Part shown: piece by piece, positions 1-12,307 of the stretch
Numbering within the stretch: the stretch's first letter is position 1
How the letters are laid out: the number at the start of each line of letters is the position of its first letter
From: Rhabditophanes sp. KR3021
Taxonomy: Eukaryota; Nematoda; Chromadorea; Rhabditida; Alloionematidae
Assembly: GCA_963281155.1 (NCBI GenBank)
Contig: CAUJLY010000006.1
Span: forward strand, 6,014,001 to 6,078,000
DNA length: 64,000 nucleotides
Reading direction: 5' to 3'
Position numbers and translations under genes: made by a program
Notes under the pieces: generated by a model
What the model was told of the DNA's origin: nothing
What the model saw: only the letters and a program-made list of their open reading frames with translations
Database searches by the model: none

Positions 1-2015
1 TCTCTAGGTGCTTCGTCCAATACACTTTTGCCGACGACCAGTTTGAATAAAAATAATGGGAATATATTAAAAAAGCGTTCCCAACAACAAGGTATGTCTG
101 CATTTGAGGAAGGTTCTAGAGATTCGGAAGATTCGCAGACAAGTGAAGATACAGTTGAAAAGAGACGCGTTTCCCCATTTCGTCCAAGGGCTCATTCCGA
201 AGTCTCTAGCGGAGAATCATCCAGATTGATACAGGCCACAGACCTCATTACGTGTTACAAGTGCGGTAAAAATATGCCTAAAGATGAGTTCGCTTTAGCT
301 TTAATTCGCAATCATTGCAAGCCATTTACTCCCCTATTGTATGCAGATCGCGAAAAAAATGAGGTCGGTAAAATTCGGGACCATACTATCAAGCAAAAGC
401 GAAAAAGCATTAGCAGTGAAGATATTCGTGAAGATGAATTTCTTGATCATATAAATGAATGGGCATTTCCAATTTTTGAGTATTCTACATTATTTCCCAG
501 ATCAATTTTAACAAGAGTGAGTATATATTTACATATTTTGTTCGTCGCTTTCCCGAAATACCTACAATTTTAATTTGATTTATAGATGGCTTACAAGGTC
601 TTTACAAATGCTAACCTATTCAATCTCTTCCAAATAAAACAACAAAAGTTTTTTACTTTTTTTACGTAAGGTCGCAATATTATAAATTAATACTCTAACG
701 AATCATTGCAGGGCTTTGGAACATGGATATTGGAGCATACCCTGTAAGTTACTTGATATACAATGAATATATTAAGACAATTTAATTCCACTCTAGACCA
801 TAATCGAATTCATGCGGCTGATGTATTGCATGGCTGTTATTACCTGACTGTTCATCCCATATCTGCTTTCAAGAATCAAAAGGTATCAAAGAAAGGTGAT
901 AATTCAAAGAAAAAATCCAAAAAAAAGAATTTACCAAAAGATGGGCAATCATCAAGCAATGCAAGTTGTGAAAAGAAAAAAAAGGCTAAAAGCAATGAGA
1001 GCAAGAAATGTTGTTCTGGTAATGCTGGTACATCGGGTGTGAAAAATGAAGTTAAATTTCACCCTAATTCAAAATTACCGATGATTACTACCATGAGCAA
1101 TTTGGAAGTTATGGCTTTTTACACAGCTGCAGCGATGCATGATTATGACCATCCCGGCAAAACAAATGCCTTTCTTGTTGCTTCTGATGACTATAAAGCT
1201 ATCATGTATAATGATAGAAGTGTTCTTGAAAATCATCATGCCTGTGAAGCATGGAAATTACTCTGCATTGAGGAGCATTTATTTATAGATGTGCTAGATG
1301 AAAATGAATTTAGAAGATTTAGATATCTTGTACTAGAATATATTTTGGCGACTGATCTCAAGATGCATTTTGATTTGGTAGCTCTTTTTAAGGATAAAAT
1401 CCACGATATTGACTTTTATTGTGAAAAGGATCGCCTTCAAATGATGCAAATGCTCATTAAAACAGCTGATATTAGTTCACCAATGAAGCCAAGAGCTTTG
1501 CACATGGAATGGACTAACCGAATTTGCGAAGAATTTTATGAGCAAGGGGATCTCGAGAAGGCTCTTGAGATGCCTGTTACACAATTTATGGACAGAAATG
1601 AACCAAATGTCGAGGAACTTCAAGCTAGTTTTATAGGCCATATAGTTGCACCTTTGGCAAAGATAATGGATTTTGCGTGTTTCTTGCCTATTTTACCAGG
1701 TTTACAGCAATCGGGTTAGTTAAAATTCTAATTAAATAGTGTACTTGTTTTTGTACTTACTTTATGAACTTACTTCATGTAATTATTTTATTTAATTAAT
1801 ATATTTATTCCTTAGAATTAATTATAAATCTTAACCACAATGACACTATCTGGAAAAACCGCATTGAAGAAAAGAAAAAGGTTGCAAAGATTGCCCGAGG
1901 AGAGAATCCTGATCTTTCATCTGAAGATTCAGATGAGGAAGATGACGAAGATAATGAGTTCGAAGCTCCTGAATACAACAATGAAAATTCGTCTGGCGAA
2001 ATAATTGAAAATTAA
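1..2015 (+). CDS. pde-3: PDE3-class cyclic nucleotide phosphodiesterase, 5' end outside window
   Basis: Hydrolyses cAMP/cGMP. Exons read as 1-516, 586-665, 712-743, 797-1714 and 1816-2015; the frame is open from base 1, so the amino end lies to the left. The joined protein reads YHNRIHAAD (first metal histidine), MHDYDHPG (metal His-Asp), ATDLKMHFD, KTADISSP (metal Asp) and LQASFIGHIV with the purine-clamp glutamine. Phrases such as TNAFLVAS, YNDRSVLENHHA and EFYEQGD are PDE3 hallmarks. Like mammalian PDE3 it has an insert inside the catalytic domain between the first two metal motifs, here longer and very lysine-rich. The last exon adds a WKNRIEEKKK segment and an acidic Asp/Glu tail, also seen in PDE3. 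The upstream part is serine-rich and regulatory-looking. The class is secure; exact orthology to C. elegans pde-3 is likely. Confidence 0.9.
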
Positions 2016-5000
2016 AATAACATTAACTATCATACCCTACATTATAATTTATCCGTTTATCATAAATTTATAGCTTCACTTCCTAGTTAGCTCCAACACA
2101 CATTCTTCAAACTAAATTATATTCCGTTATTGCACGATGATAAACGAATGAAATTCATTCTTCCCAATTAAACCATGCTTATATCTTTTAGCAATGACAT
2201 ATTTAGTATACCACTTACACATAAATACATTCTTTAGAGGAATTAAAATTCCTAATGACACCATGTGTATTTGTATACACCTTATTTTGTAAGTCATATC
2301 TCATCACATTTTTGTCCACAAACAATCATGCGCATTCACATACTACGATTTCTTGATTATAAAATAATTTTGTTAAGTTAAATTATGACTCGCTAAAAGT
2401 TATGTATTTGAAAATGATCATTTTTAAAATACTTTAAATAAACAAAGACATCCTAATTGTGGCCTTACAATGGTTTTTACTCGTGACTTTAGTTATGTAA
2501 ACGGTACAACATTCCATGTATGTATATGTACATATTTAAAATTATAATTTCAATTAAAAATAAACATACAGTGATTCATTCAATCAAAAATACCTTATTT
2601 TGATGTCACATGGAAATCCACTATAGATTAATTATTGAACTAAAAATGTTCATTCTGTATACATGAAAGATGGTTAATGGAGCGTCCTGTATTTTACGTA
2701 AATGTTAAATATAAAGTGATTACATACGTCTAAGCCTCAACTATGCGTACTTATGCAAGTTGAAAGAAAAGTCTAAATGTTCAAAAAATAGTAATTTGCT
2801 TAGATTATTAAAGAATAACAATGTTTTCGACAAATTCATGGATTTCTTTCTACAGTAACCTAAATTACCAAATTATATCAGTTAATTGAAAATATGGTGT
2901 ACACCAATTATTTGGCAAATACTATTTTTTGTATAAAAGAGAATGCGTATTTTAAACTTGTGTGTAAATAGTTTAAATTTAATCGGTAAAATGTAGCAGT
3001 GAAAAGATTAAAACTTTTTATACAATCGGCACATAATAGTCAAAATTATCTGTGAATGTATTAGATTCGCAAGATAATTAAGTTATATATTAATTTAATT
3101 TATAACAGGTAAATTACATCATTGGAAAAGAAGACCTTTTTAGATTTAATGAATTTATGTGAAAGTGAAGGTTTTTATTGTACAAGAATCTTGTTAAATA
3201 AATTAACTATTGAAAACAAATATGCTGGGTATTGTTTAAACTTGCAACAAAAAAATAATTGCACTAATCTTATTGTTTTGTTGTTGTGATCCTTTATTTA
3301 GAACCATAAATCATTTTTATTGTTCGAAAACAATATGAATCTTGTAACAAAAAGATTAATGCATTTCAATGGAAAATATATGTGAAAATGTACTGGGGTA
3401 ATTGACTATTTTAAATTATCCTTTCCATAGGCGCCTTTGACGAAACATTCCTTAAACAAAAATCAAAAATCGTTGAAACTGTTGGACCTTTTCTTTATTG
3501 TGTATTATCACTTTACAATTTCATACAAGAAACATACATTCTTAAATATAATAAGAATCTTACCGGTGTCTGATCCATTACTTGAATATTAATTATGTGT
3601 ATTTAAAAGATTTTAAAAGAATCTTAAAAATTTTTAATTATTTTATTTAAAAAAGTTTAATTTGCAACAATCATGGAACGTACCACAGACAAACTGCCGC
3701 TTCCACCATTGGAATGTGTTATTACTAATAATTAGTAACGCTTATGCTAGCGAAAAAAAATTGAAGAAGAAGACATATTTCAGTCTACAACTGGTCTCCC
3801 ATCATATAAGGTAAAAAGAAGAATGTTTGTTGTATCTATGTAATGTTACTTGAAGAAGCTGAGTAATATACTGGAGGGCAATGACATAACATTGAATTAA
3901 TACGGTGATGCGTTTTAAAGAAAGATTAAATTCACCAAGCAAACGCCTTAGGGTGCGTGCTTATATAATTTGGAATGTGATAATCAAAAGATTGGTTGCA
4001 TTTTTGAAGGGTTTAAAGGCAATGACTGTCATGTATATAATGATTAGAGTATATGCTATGAACTTTAGTACTTTACATGCTTTTTCTAATCACTTTTGAC
4101 AGGTAAAAATTATTGCTGATTGTTTGATCCTACTTCTATTATTACATGTACTACATTAGAAGAAAGAACTTTTAATATCTATACATTTGCTTGCACTTTT
4201 GATGCAATTTAAATTAATTTCAAAGTCAGAATATATTTAAATATAGATATGTATTTTGATTACACTCGACTTCAAAATTAAGTATTACAATCATTTTCTT
4301 GTTTAATTAATTTCTCATTGAATATCGCCAATCTCTTTCAATTCGACGGTAAACTTTTTTTCGTTGTCATCTAATTGTCATTGAATAATTGGCTAAAGAC
4401 AAAATATGTTAAAATGATTTAGCCGATTTGTCTAGCGTGATTGTTGACTACTTTAATACTAAATAATTTTGTCGATTCGAGGTTCATAAAACATAATAAA
4501 TCAAATTATCTTTTTCATTAAGTTAACATTCTATTTTATAATAAAAATTAGCGATATGTTTTAAGGATCGCCACATTTTGAGACACAAAACAAGTTAAAT
4601 TTTGGTTAACATAATCTGTTTAAAGTAAATATACAGTAAGAATCACAGTTTACTTCCTCTTAATGACTTAATTCCACATATCTTCATTTTTGTGATCTGA
4701 AAGAATCAAGGAATCAAAATGTATATGCTCCTGTTTTCTTTCTTGATTTTAATTCAAATAAGTATATTCATAAATGAATTCATTATGAACAGAATGTTTG
4801 GCATGTACCTTTTAAAATTCCAATCTCTTGATTTACATGTACAACCTGATAAATTCTCGCTAAACAAAATAAAGAGGGTACTGTGCAGGAAGAGTTAATT
4901 TTGATTTAGTGAGGTGTAGTGATGTAAATTAATTTCCAATTTACAAAAATGTTGTTTCAACCAAAAAAATGTTCTGTTGTGGCTCCTTTTAATACAATTT

Positions 5001-8000
5001 ACATTTAGACACACGCAAGGTTTTTATATAATTCTTTTAAATTGAGGAGAGGTGGTTTTTTGATTATCAGATACCGTTAATCATGCACACATTTATGTTA
5101 ACTTTGTGATTACTTAAAAATTTATAAATTAACGTTTCTTAATTATAAGTAAAGTGAGTTTTGATCAGAAGCTACTACCACTTACATACCAAAATGATGC
5201 CATCACAGTACCTTCAAACTACTTTATTCTGCCCTTTTTGGTTCACAATTTAATTTTAACGTTGACTGAATTTTATTTGAAAGAAATATTTTTTGTTGAT
5301 CATGACAACTGTGATCACTCTACGTCATTCAAAGTTTATTTAAGACAAACCCCCACACATCTAACAGAAAGCTGTTTATAATCGGTTGCTTTGAATGCAA
5401 TTTCTTCTTGTGTTAACTCAGTTGCTTGTTGAATATTGCTTTTAAGTTTGGTGCCTTCCTTATCGTTATTTAGATAGACTAATTATAAATCTCCATCTTG
5501 CCTATTAATCAAAAAATACATTATAATAAATGTATATATAGATGTTAGCTTCCTCCACCGTCATTACCACTTCATTTTTGTTGAACAATCAACAGGATTA
5601 TACTTGATTTTCTCTTTTCGGTAATTTATTAAGCATGGAAATAGATTTTCACATAGTATACAACCTATTAAGACGTTGAGATATAATAATAATATCTATT
5701 ATTGTTTGTTTTGTGAATTCTTTGAAGTCGTGTCAAACTACATTCCTCTGCATTTATTTTACCTAAACTTGTTCCATTAACATTTCAGAAAACCAGCTAA
5801 ATATACTAAAAATGGGCGCTTGTCTTCCACCATGGCGATTTAACTCATACGAAGATTGTGCTGACTTATACTACAATTAACTCAGTGTACATTTAACTTC
5901 AATACCCAAAACATTCAACCAAGTTATGGTTTATTCTTCAAAATACAAATTTTTTAAAGCAGGAAACATTTACATTTCAACCTAAAGCTACATATTTATC
6001 GTTGTTGAAAGAGAATGTTCACTATTAAGAGAATCTTATTTTACACTACATCTATCAAATTACATTGTTTTGGATTCTCATCGAATCTGGAGCTAACCAA
6101 AATTCCATTATATTAATGGACTTGTATAATATTTGTTTTCAATTTGGAATTGTTGTCCGTTACTATGTGTCAAGAACAATGAAACAAGAAAAAATGAATT
6201 TTCTATACTACTTAATAATATTTTTCTTTTTTGTAATCAGTATCTGATAACCAAAACCCCATTTGCCGCCTGGACTGTGTTTATTATCACAACCTGCATG
6301 CACACTACCAACTCCAAGAAGTTGTCTTCAGTTAAAGACTGCTTTTATCAAAACTTCGAACTCTATTAAATGTTTGCTGTCAAAAGCCACCACTATCTAT
6401 TCAAATTGGACATATAGAGTTTTTTAGTCCCAAAATACTTTATTTTGACACTTTAAAACTTCAACCAATTTATGTATTCGAAAAACAATTACGATCACAC
6501 TATTGACACCAAAAAAATATAGAACCGTTGCAGAGTATCTTTGCAATTTTTAATACAATAAATATTAGTCACGCTCTTTTTTGTTCGTGCCAGTTCTAAA
6601 ATTTCATTTGTAAATCATCTAAATTGTATCGATGATTATGCTGAAATCGTTGAATTATTGATCTCAATAATCACCTTTTTATTCAACCTTTTGCTATAAT
6701 ATTTAATTAACTTATATACTTGTATAGTTTCAGTAAATAATAAATATTCGCAAAACAATATTTTTAAAGTCATAAAGATCCTTTTCATTATTTGAAGTCA
6801 TAAAACTTGTGATAACAATACATGACTCTATTAAAAAATCATGTAATTAATACTTTTTTGTCAAATCAGGTCATAAAAGTAGATAGATTTATGTATATTA
6901 CACTAAATATCACAGCTTTAATTGAAGGATAAGAAAATTCAAATTTTGCCAAATTATGTCTAATATTGAATAACATGGATCATAAAATCATCGTTATTTT
7001 TCGAAGAATGCTTTAAATATACGATTTGCCATATTCATTTAAGGTCTTGTCTGTAACCTATTTTAGATAAATATATATAAACTTTCATTCATATTTAGTC
7101 AATATGACAAATAATGATGGATTATCTTTTTAATTTTGTATCTATTTTTAGATGTTACTTAAGTAGGTATAATGAAATAATTTTCGTATGTTCCACTTGT
7201 CAGATTTTTGCAACTATAAATAGATGATTGTCCAGGGCGTTATTAAAATTAATGTCTTTTGTACTTGATTTAAATTAATTAGAAATGAATTATGATATTA
7301 GTCAAAAATAAGATTACAATGACATATTAAAATAAATTAAATCACAAAAGTCAAACAAAAAACCTTTAAATTAATCATTTTTAAAAATCTTCAAAAAGTT
7401 CTCATCAAACTTTATGTTGAGATCATAAGGTTATACTTTCAATTAGTCTCATATTTGAATAAAACTTGTTTTTTTCAATTTAAACAATCTTTTTATGATT
7501 ATTGAAATCAAAGGTCAATTGAATTCGTTGATTAGGAAAAAGCTCAAAAATAGAAGTATTATCTAGTGATTTATTATTGATCAACAAATAATATAAATAA
7601 CTCGGGTTGTTCTTTAAATAGATATGTTTCATAAAGTTAAGCAAACAAATATTTTTTTAATTAAATTCAGCACATAAACTTGATCTTTGATCTAGATTTT
7701 TTGTAACGTTTCTAAATTGAGAAGTACGTATCCTTCTTATTATTATGAAAAAATGAATCCTGAATTAAGAGAGCTGATTCAGAAAACATAACATACTGGC
7801 TTGTGATAATACGAAATTAAAAACTTTTTACATCACAGTTTAATTTAAAAATGATTTAGAACGCACTTTTTTTAATAATATCATTTAAAAAGCAGGTGAT
7901 TGAATTGTCTTGTCAATATCATACTACTACGCTTTTGCCCCTTTCAATTGTTAAGTCTAGGTGGTTTGCAAAAATGTTACTAATAGACTTGATGGTGTTT

Positions 8001-8639
8001 TATAATAATTCGTACAAATAAAATCAACAAAATGTGTAACAAGTTGATTGATTAGCGGAAATTGTGACATATTAATGAAATCAGCGGATATTTATTGTTA
8101 TTAATATCTTCGCCTACGATTTTGTCAAATGTCACCAAACTATGATTAAGCAATACATTCTTATGCATTTTCATACCTTGTGTTGGCGGATATTTTTCAA
8201 TATTTGTTTTGATAACAGATATATTTATTACCATATAATTAAAGCGGGAGGTTATTTTCTATAGGCCTTAAACCTATCTCATTCACTTAACGTTTGGCTT
8301 CAACTTTATTTTTTCATCGAGACAATTGAGGGGTATATAGTATTGTGTATTGCCGATGATTTGTTAATGGAATCAACATTCTCAAGTTTAAATTGTGTAC
8401 GGAACAAGCGTAATTAATACTCTCTCTTATGTGCAAATCACCTTTTCTAATGCAAAATAACAAGATTGATATATATAAAATTTGGTACAACATTAGAATT
8501 GTTTCTAATTTGTTTTTGGTATAAAATAGAAGACAATTGTGACGTAGATAGTTACAACAAAAATATTTGTTTAACTATTAAATAAGAATTATCAAGTTTA
8601 TTGCAATTAAATGATGAACTTATGTGTAATGTATTAAAT
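2016..8639. other. gene-poor stretch after pde-3
   Basis: AT-rich DNA with no gene I can support. It holds short AT runs and weak open frames (for example 5154-5381 and 8052-8234) without convincing codon pattern or splice context. Two spots look slightly coding-like: 3673-4100, where one frame gives protein-like stretches broken by stops, and about 5790-5880, a possible terminal exon with cysteines. Both are treated as unproven. Confidence 0.5.
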
Positions 8640-9173
8640 TTAGACGATACAATGTAAAAGTCTTGTTACATATTTAGCATCTTTGAATTTATAAGTGACA
8701 ACTCCATCAACAAAGCTCCAGTACTTCACAAGTCTGGATCTGTCGTCAAGAATTCCAAAGTTTCTCTCATTATTATACAAAATTTCAACAGGGATTCTAT
8801 TTCTAAAGTTAACAACATTTACTCCCTTGATTCGGTCTTCGTAATATTCACACTCTCTATTGTTGAGTGAGCTTTTCTTTAAAACACGAATTGATTCACA
8901 ATTCTTTTCTCCCTGGTTTTCATATGCATAATACATGCACAGACCTTCTCTTCTTTTTAAAACAAGTCCTGAAACAACATCTCCGTTGCTTAAAGTTTGA
9001 ATACCTGCATAGCCCAAGTCTGGAGTTGGTCGAACTTTCATATCAAATTCAGCTAGACCATCCTGAACATCTAGTCTTTGACATTCGTTGCTGTAGCAGT
9101 TGACAAGATGTTTATCAATGTAAGCGGTGCATGTTGAAGTTAAACCAATTAAAATAATTAATGAAATTTGCAT
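8640..9173 (-). CDS. secreted six-cysteine orphan protein
   Basis: Single-exon gene for 177 residues. Residues 1-17 form a hydrophobic signal peptide (MQISLIILIGLTSTCTA), and the rest is soluble with no membrane segment. The mature part has six cysteines (two near the amino end as NCYSNEC, then LCMYY, NCES, RECEYY and one three residues from the carboxyl end), consistent with three disulfides. Sequence such as DVVSGLVLKRREGLC and WSFVDGVVTYKFKDAKYV suggests a beta-rich secreted fold. I do not recognise the family. A TATATAAA box lies about 58 bases upstream, fitting an autonomously transcribed gene. No neighbour lies within 3 kb. Confidence 0.7.
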   Translation of the reverse strand: MQISLIILIGLTSTCTAYIDKHLVNCYSNECQRLDVQDGLAEFDMKVRPTPDLGYAGIQTLSNGDVVSGLVLKRREGLCMYYAYENQGEKNCESIRVLKKSSLNNRECEYYEDRIKGVNVVNFRNRIPVEILYNNERNFGILDDRSRLVKYWSFVDGVVTYKFKDAKYVTRLLHCIV

Positions 9174-9230
9174 CTTGTTAATACCAGAATTGAAGGAAGT
9201 AATATTAGTGAATTTATTGTTTAAAGATGG

Positions 9231-9238
9231 TTTATATA
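9231..9238 (-). promoter_or_regulatory. TATA box of the secreted orphan gene
   Basis: TATATAAA on the minus strand, about 58 bases before the ATG at 9173. The flanking AT-rich DNA lowers its value, but spacing and sequence suit a core promoter. Confidence 0.35.
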
Positions 9239-12200
9239 TCCATGAAGGTAAATGTCATTTCCAATAACAAACAGTGACACTACCGTCACTTTCTATTCGA
9301 TAAGAAATTAAATTTTAAAAAAGTCTGAGTCATTAACTTTAAAACCATTTCAAAGAAAAACTATAGTTTAAGGAATTTAAAAAAATAACATTATTCAACT
9401 GAAACATATGTTATTTATTTGTCAAACAAAAGCTATAAATCTTTGTCATGAAAAATAGTCAAAAAATGTATTATTCAATAGAAATTATCAAATGTGTTAA
9501 AAGCCTATTAAGTCTTTAAATGATTTGCTCCAATTTTCATTAAAAATTATAAAATTTAAACAAATTCCAATGTAAAGAGTCATTTATTTATTATATACAT
9601 AAACAAAATTGGCAATAGCCATCTTTCATTTACAGAAATGTGATATTACAATTTGGATATATCTGGAATAAAGTACAATTATAACAATATATGAGTGGAA
9701 ATAATACCTTACAACAGAAAAGCATGTGAAAACTATTTAAATCAACCGCTAAATATTCACAATCTATGTAGACAACATCTTAAATAAACTGAATTATATT
9801 AACACTATAATGTTTCGAATTTTGGATAATTAAATGTACTTTACACTTTTTATTTGAGAAACTTAAAGAACATCAAGTTTTTTTCATATTAATTCGAATC
9901 CAGGCAATTTGGAATACGATATTGCATTCCTTATAATATTATTTACATATTACAAAATATTTAAGCAAATATTAAATTTATTTAATAAAATATCGTCAGT
10001 TTCTAAAGTATAATATTCAATTTTGTGAATGAAATCGTATAATTCTTAATTATCCGCATTTCTCAATATCGAAAAAACTTTTTAAATTGTAGATTAATTT
10101 AATATTTTTTAAATATGGTTAACTCACATAATATAGCATTTAACAGCCATTTTTCAATATTAACTTTTGACATAGTATAGCTTATCAATCTTAAGCTCTA
10201 ATTATTCAAAATCAAATGCCTTTCAGACAACTTCAGCATATACTATCCAGTTTTCTTTTTTAATAAAAAATAAGGCGCTGTACGACTACTTAATTTAAAC
10301 CATCTTTTTAATGTGATCCTCAAACCCGCAATTATGCACTTAGAACAAAAATATAGTGAGTGAAATAATTTTTTTAACTTAATTTTATTTAATGAAATTT
10401 TGTAGGATTACATGTTTAGGTTTTATAGCTATATACATACATGTAACGGCAATAGAGAGTTTATATCAATTACTAACACCACTCACTTCATATACACCAC
10501 CTTTTCCATAATTTCTAATGACATTAGTTTTAATTATATTAAAACCTAAAGGCAATACTTATTTTCAAACAATTTGTAATGGCATTCAACTTAAAAATGG
10601 TGTCTTATCAAACGACGGTACATTAAAGCTCCCTTGAAAAACGTTTTTATGTTTGGGAAACAAGTCAGGATAAGTCTTCTGATACAACTATTCAAGACTA
10701 GACTTTTATCTTAACTTAAGCAGTATTACAGAGTCTCTATGATTCTTCTTAATTCTTAGCAAGAATTGTTTAAATGGAATATCTTAATTATTTTTCATTT
10801 TAGACATATTTTATCAGAAAAATAATCATGTACTTATTAATTTGTATTTCATAAATTGTAAAATGTTTCTCACTTACTCATTACATTAGAAATATGATGA
10901 TTGCGTGATAATGGTAATTTTTACATAGTTGGGCAATATCAGTAACACTCAATTCTAACCACATTGTGTGATAAATTTTCACTTTTATCTTACGTACCAA
11001 TGAAAATTTGTGTTCAAGTATCAGCTGTTGTTATTAATCATAGATATGCTTGTACGCCATTTTAAAGTTCTACATTTTTATGATATGAAAATATCACCAA
11101 GGTTGGTTAAAGCTGACCCTACATTAAGATTTTCTATAAATGTGAAAATTTTAAAGAAAATTAACTCATGCTTAACATATTCAGGCATACTTAATTTTTG
11201 TTTCGCTTTATATGCATGAGTATTTTGTAATTCATTTTATTGTGGTAAATAAGTTAAGTGGTACTTATGGCATTTAAAATGTTATTTTGTTCATTTTATT
11301 TACTCAATTTTTCTTTGATCCTGACTTTCTTATTTCCTTACACGTTAAATATAAGTTCTTCAAAATGTTATTTTTATGTCTGTTAGAATGTTATTTTTAT
11401 GTCTGCTAAAATGTTATTGGCAGGTACAATTTTTTGTAATTTTGAATTCATTAATTGTACTTCCGCCAAACCTTTGTTCCGACAATTTTAGAACTATGTT
11501 TTACTTAGAACTTTGATGAAATAATAGAATTAGGCAAGATAAATTTTGAGGAGTACAATAAAGCTTCATTTGGATTGGTTTCTTATTAAACTTAAAATTT
11601 TATTTGTAATCATAAAATAGTTGTGAAAAAATATTATTTATTTCAGTTATGATGTCAAAATTGAAGTATAAGTTCAATTGAATTTTGAAGTTGATAAAAA
11701 CAAATACCAAGGTTGTTTTAAGGTTAATTTTCATGGAAATGTTTGATTTTTTAAGCTGAATATTTGATTAAAAAATAATAGAATTTGTGTAGTTAACTAA
11801 CTAATTATTTTTTCAGTAATAGTTGAGCGAAGATTGCGTGAATATACTTAGAAAAGCTTCTTATTCACAACGAGAATAAGAGTGTTTGTTTTTCAATAGT
11901 TACAGAAAAGCTAAAATTCATTAAGATATTCTCATTAACGCTACGAATAAAGGTGTTTTTATGGCAACAACAATTAAACATTTCTCACACATTTAGAAAA
12001 CGGTAGAATATCCTACATTCGTTGCTTTCAAGTTAATTAGAGTTAAAATATCTAATTATTTTTCATGTATAATATAGCAATCGAATGATAAATATAGTTT
12101 TAAGAATTTAATGACTTTAAGACTTATCTTCTTTTAAATTTGTTTAAACCTCTTACACCACATTTTTTTAATAGTAGGTTAGTATACGACTTTATTTATG

Positions 12201-12297
12201 AGCTTTTTATTATCTCCATTATTATATTCAAATATTATAAATAGATATTTGTAACTATAAAAGAGTCTGCCTATTATTATGCTAAACCCCATTTCTC
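9239..12297. other. gene-poor stretch before osm-9
   Basis: No supportable gene. It holds a short tandem repeat at 11364-11418 and a slightly less AT-rich patch at about 10570-10730, where both strands show short coding-like frames (a 39-codon minus frame and a plus frame interrupted by TAA). No splice-linked partner was found for either. Confidence 0.5.
11364..11418. repeat. 23-bp tandem repeat, about 2.4 copies
   Basis: Unit AATGTTATTTTTATGTCTG followed by TTAG or CTAA, at 11364-11386 and 11387-11409, then a partial copy. It lies in the intergenic stretch upstream of osm-9. Confidence 0.75.
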
Positions 12298-12303
12298 TTT
12301 TAG
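12298..12303 (+). promoter_or_regulatory. probable trans-splice acceptor for osm-9
   Basis: TTTTAG four bases before the start codon, with no upstream exon found. In nematodes an unpaired acceptor just before the ATG marks spliced-leader addition. This is inference from position and consensus. Confidence 0.55.
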
Positions 12304-12307
12304 AGTT

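Noticed and set aside
5154..5381. 75-codon plus frame after pde-3.
   Set aside because: Starts at GTG inside a donor-like GTGAGT, with no splice partner, no motif and no codon signal.
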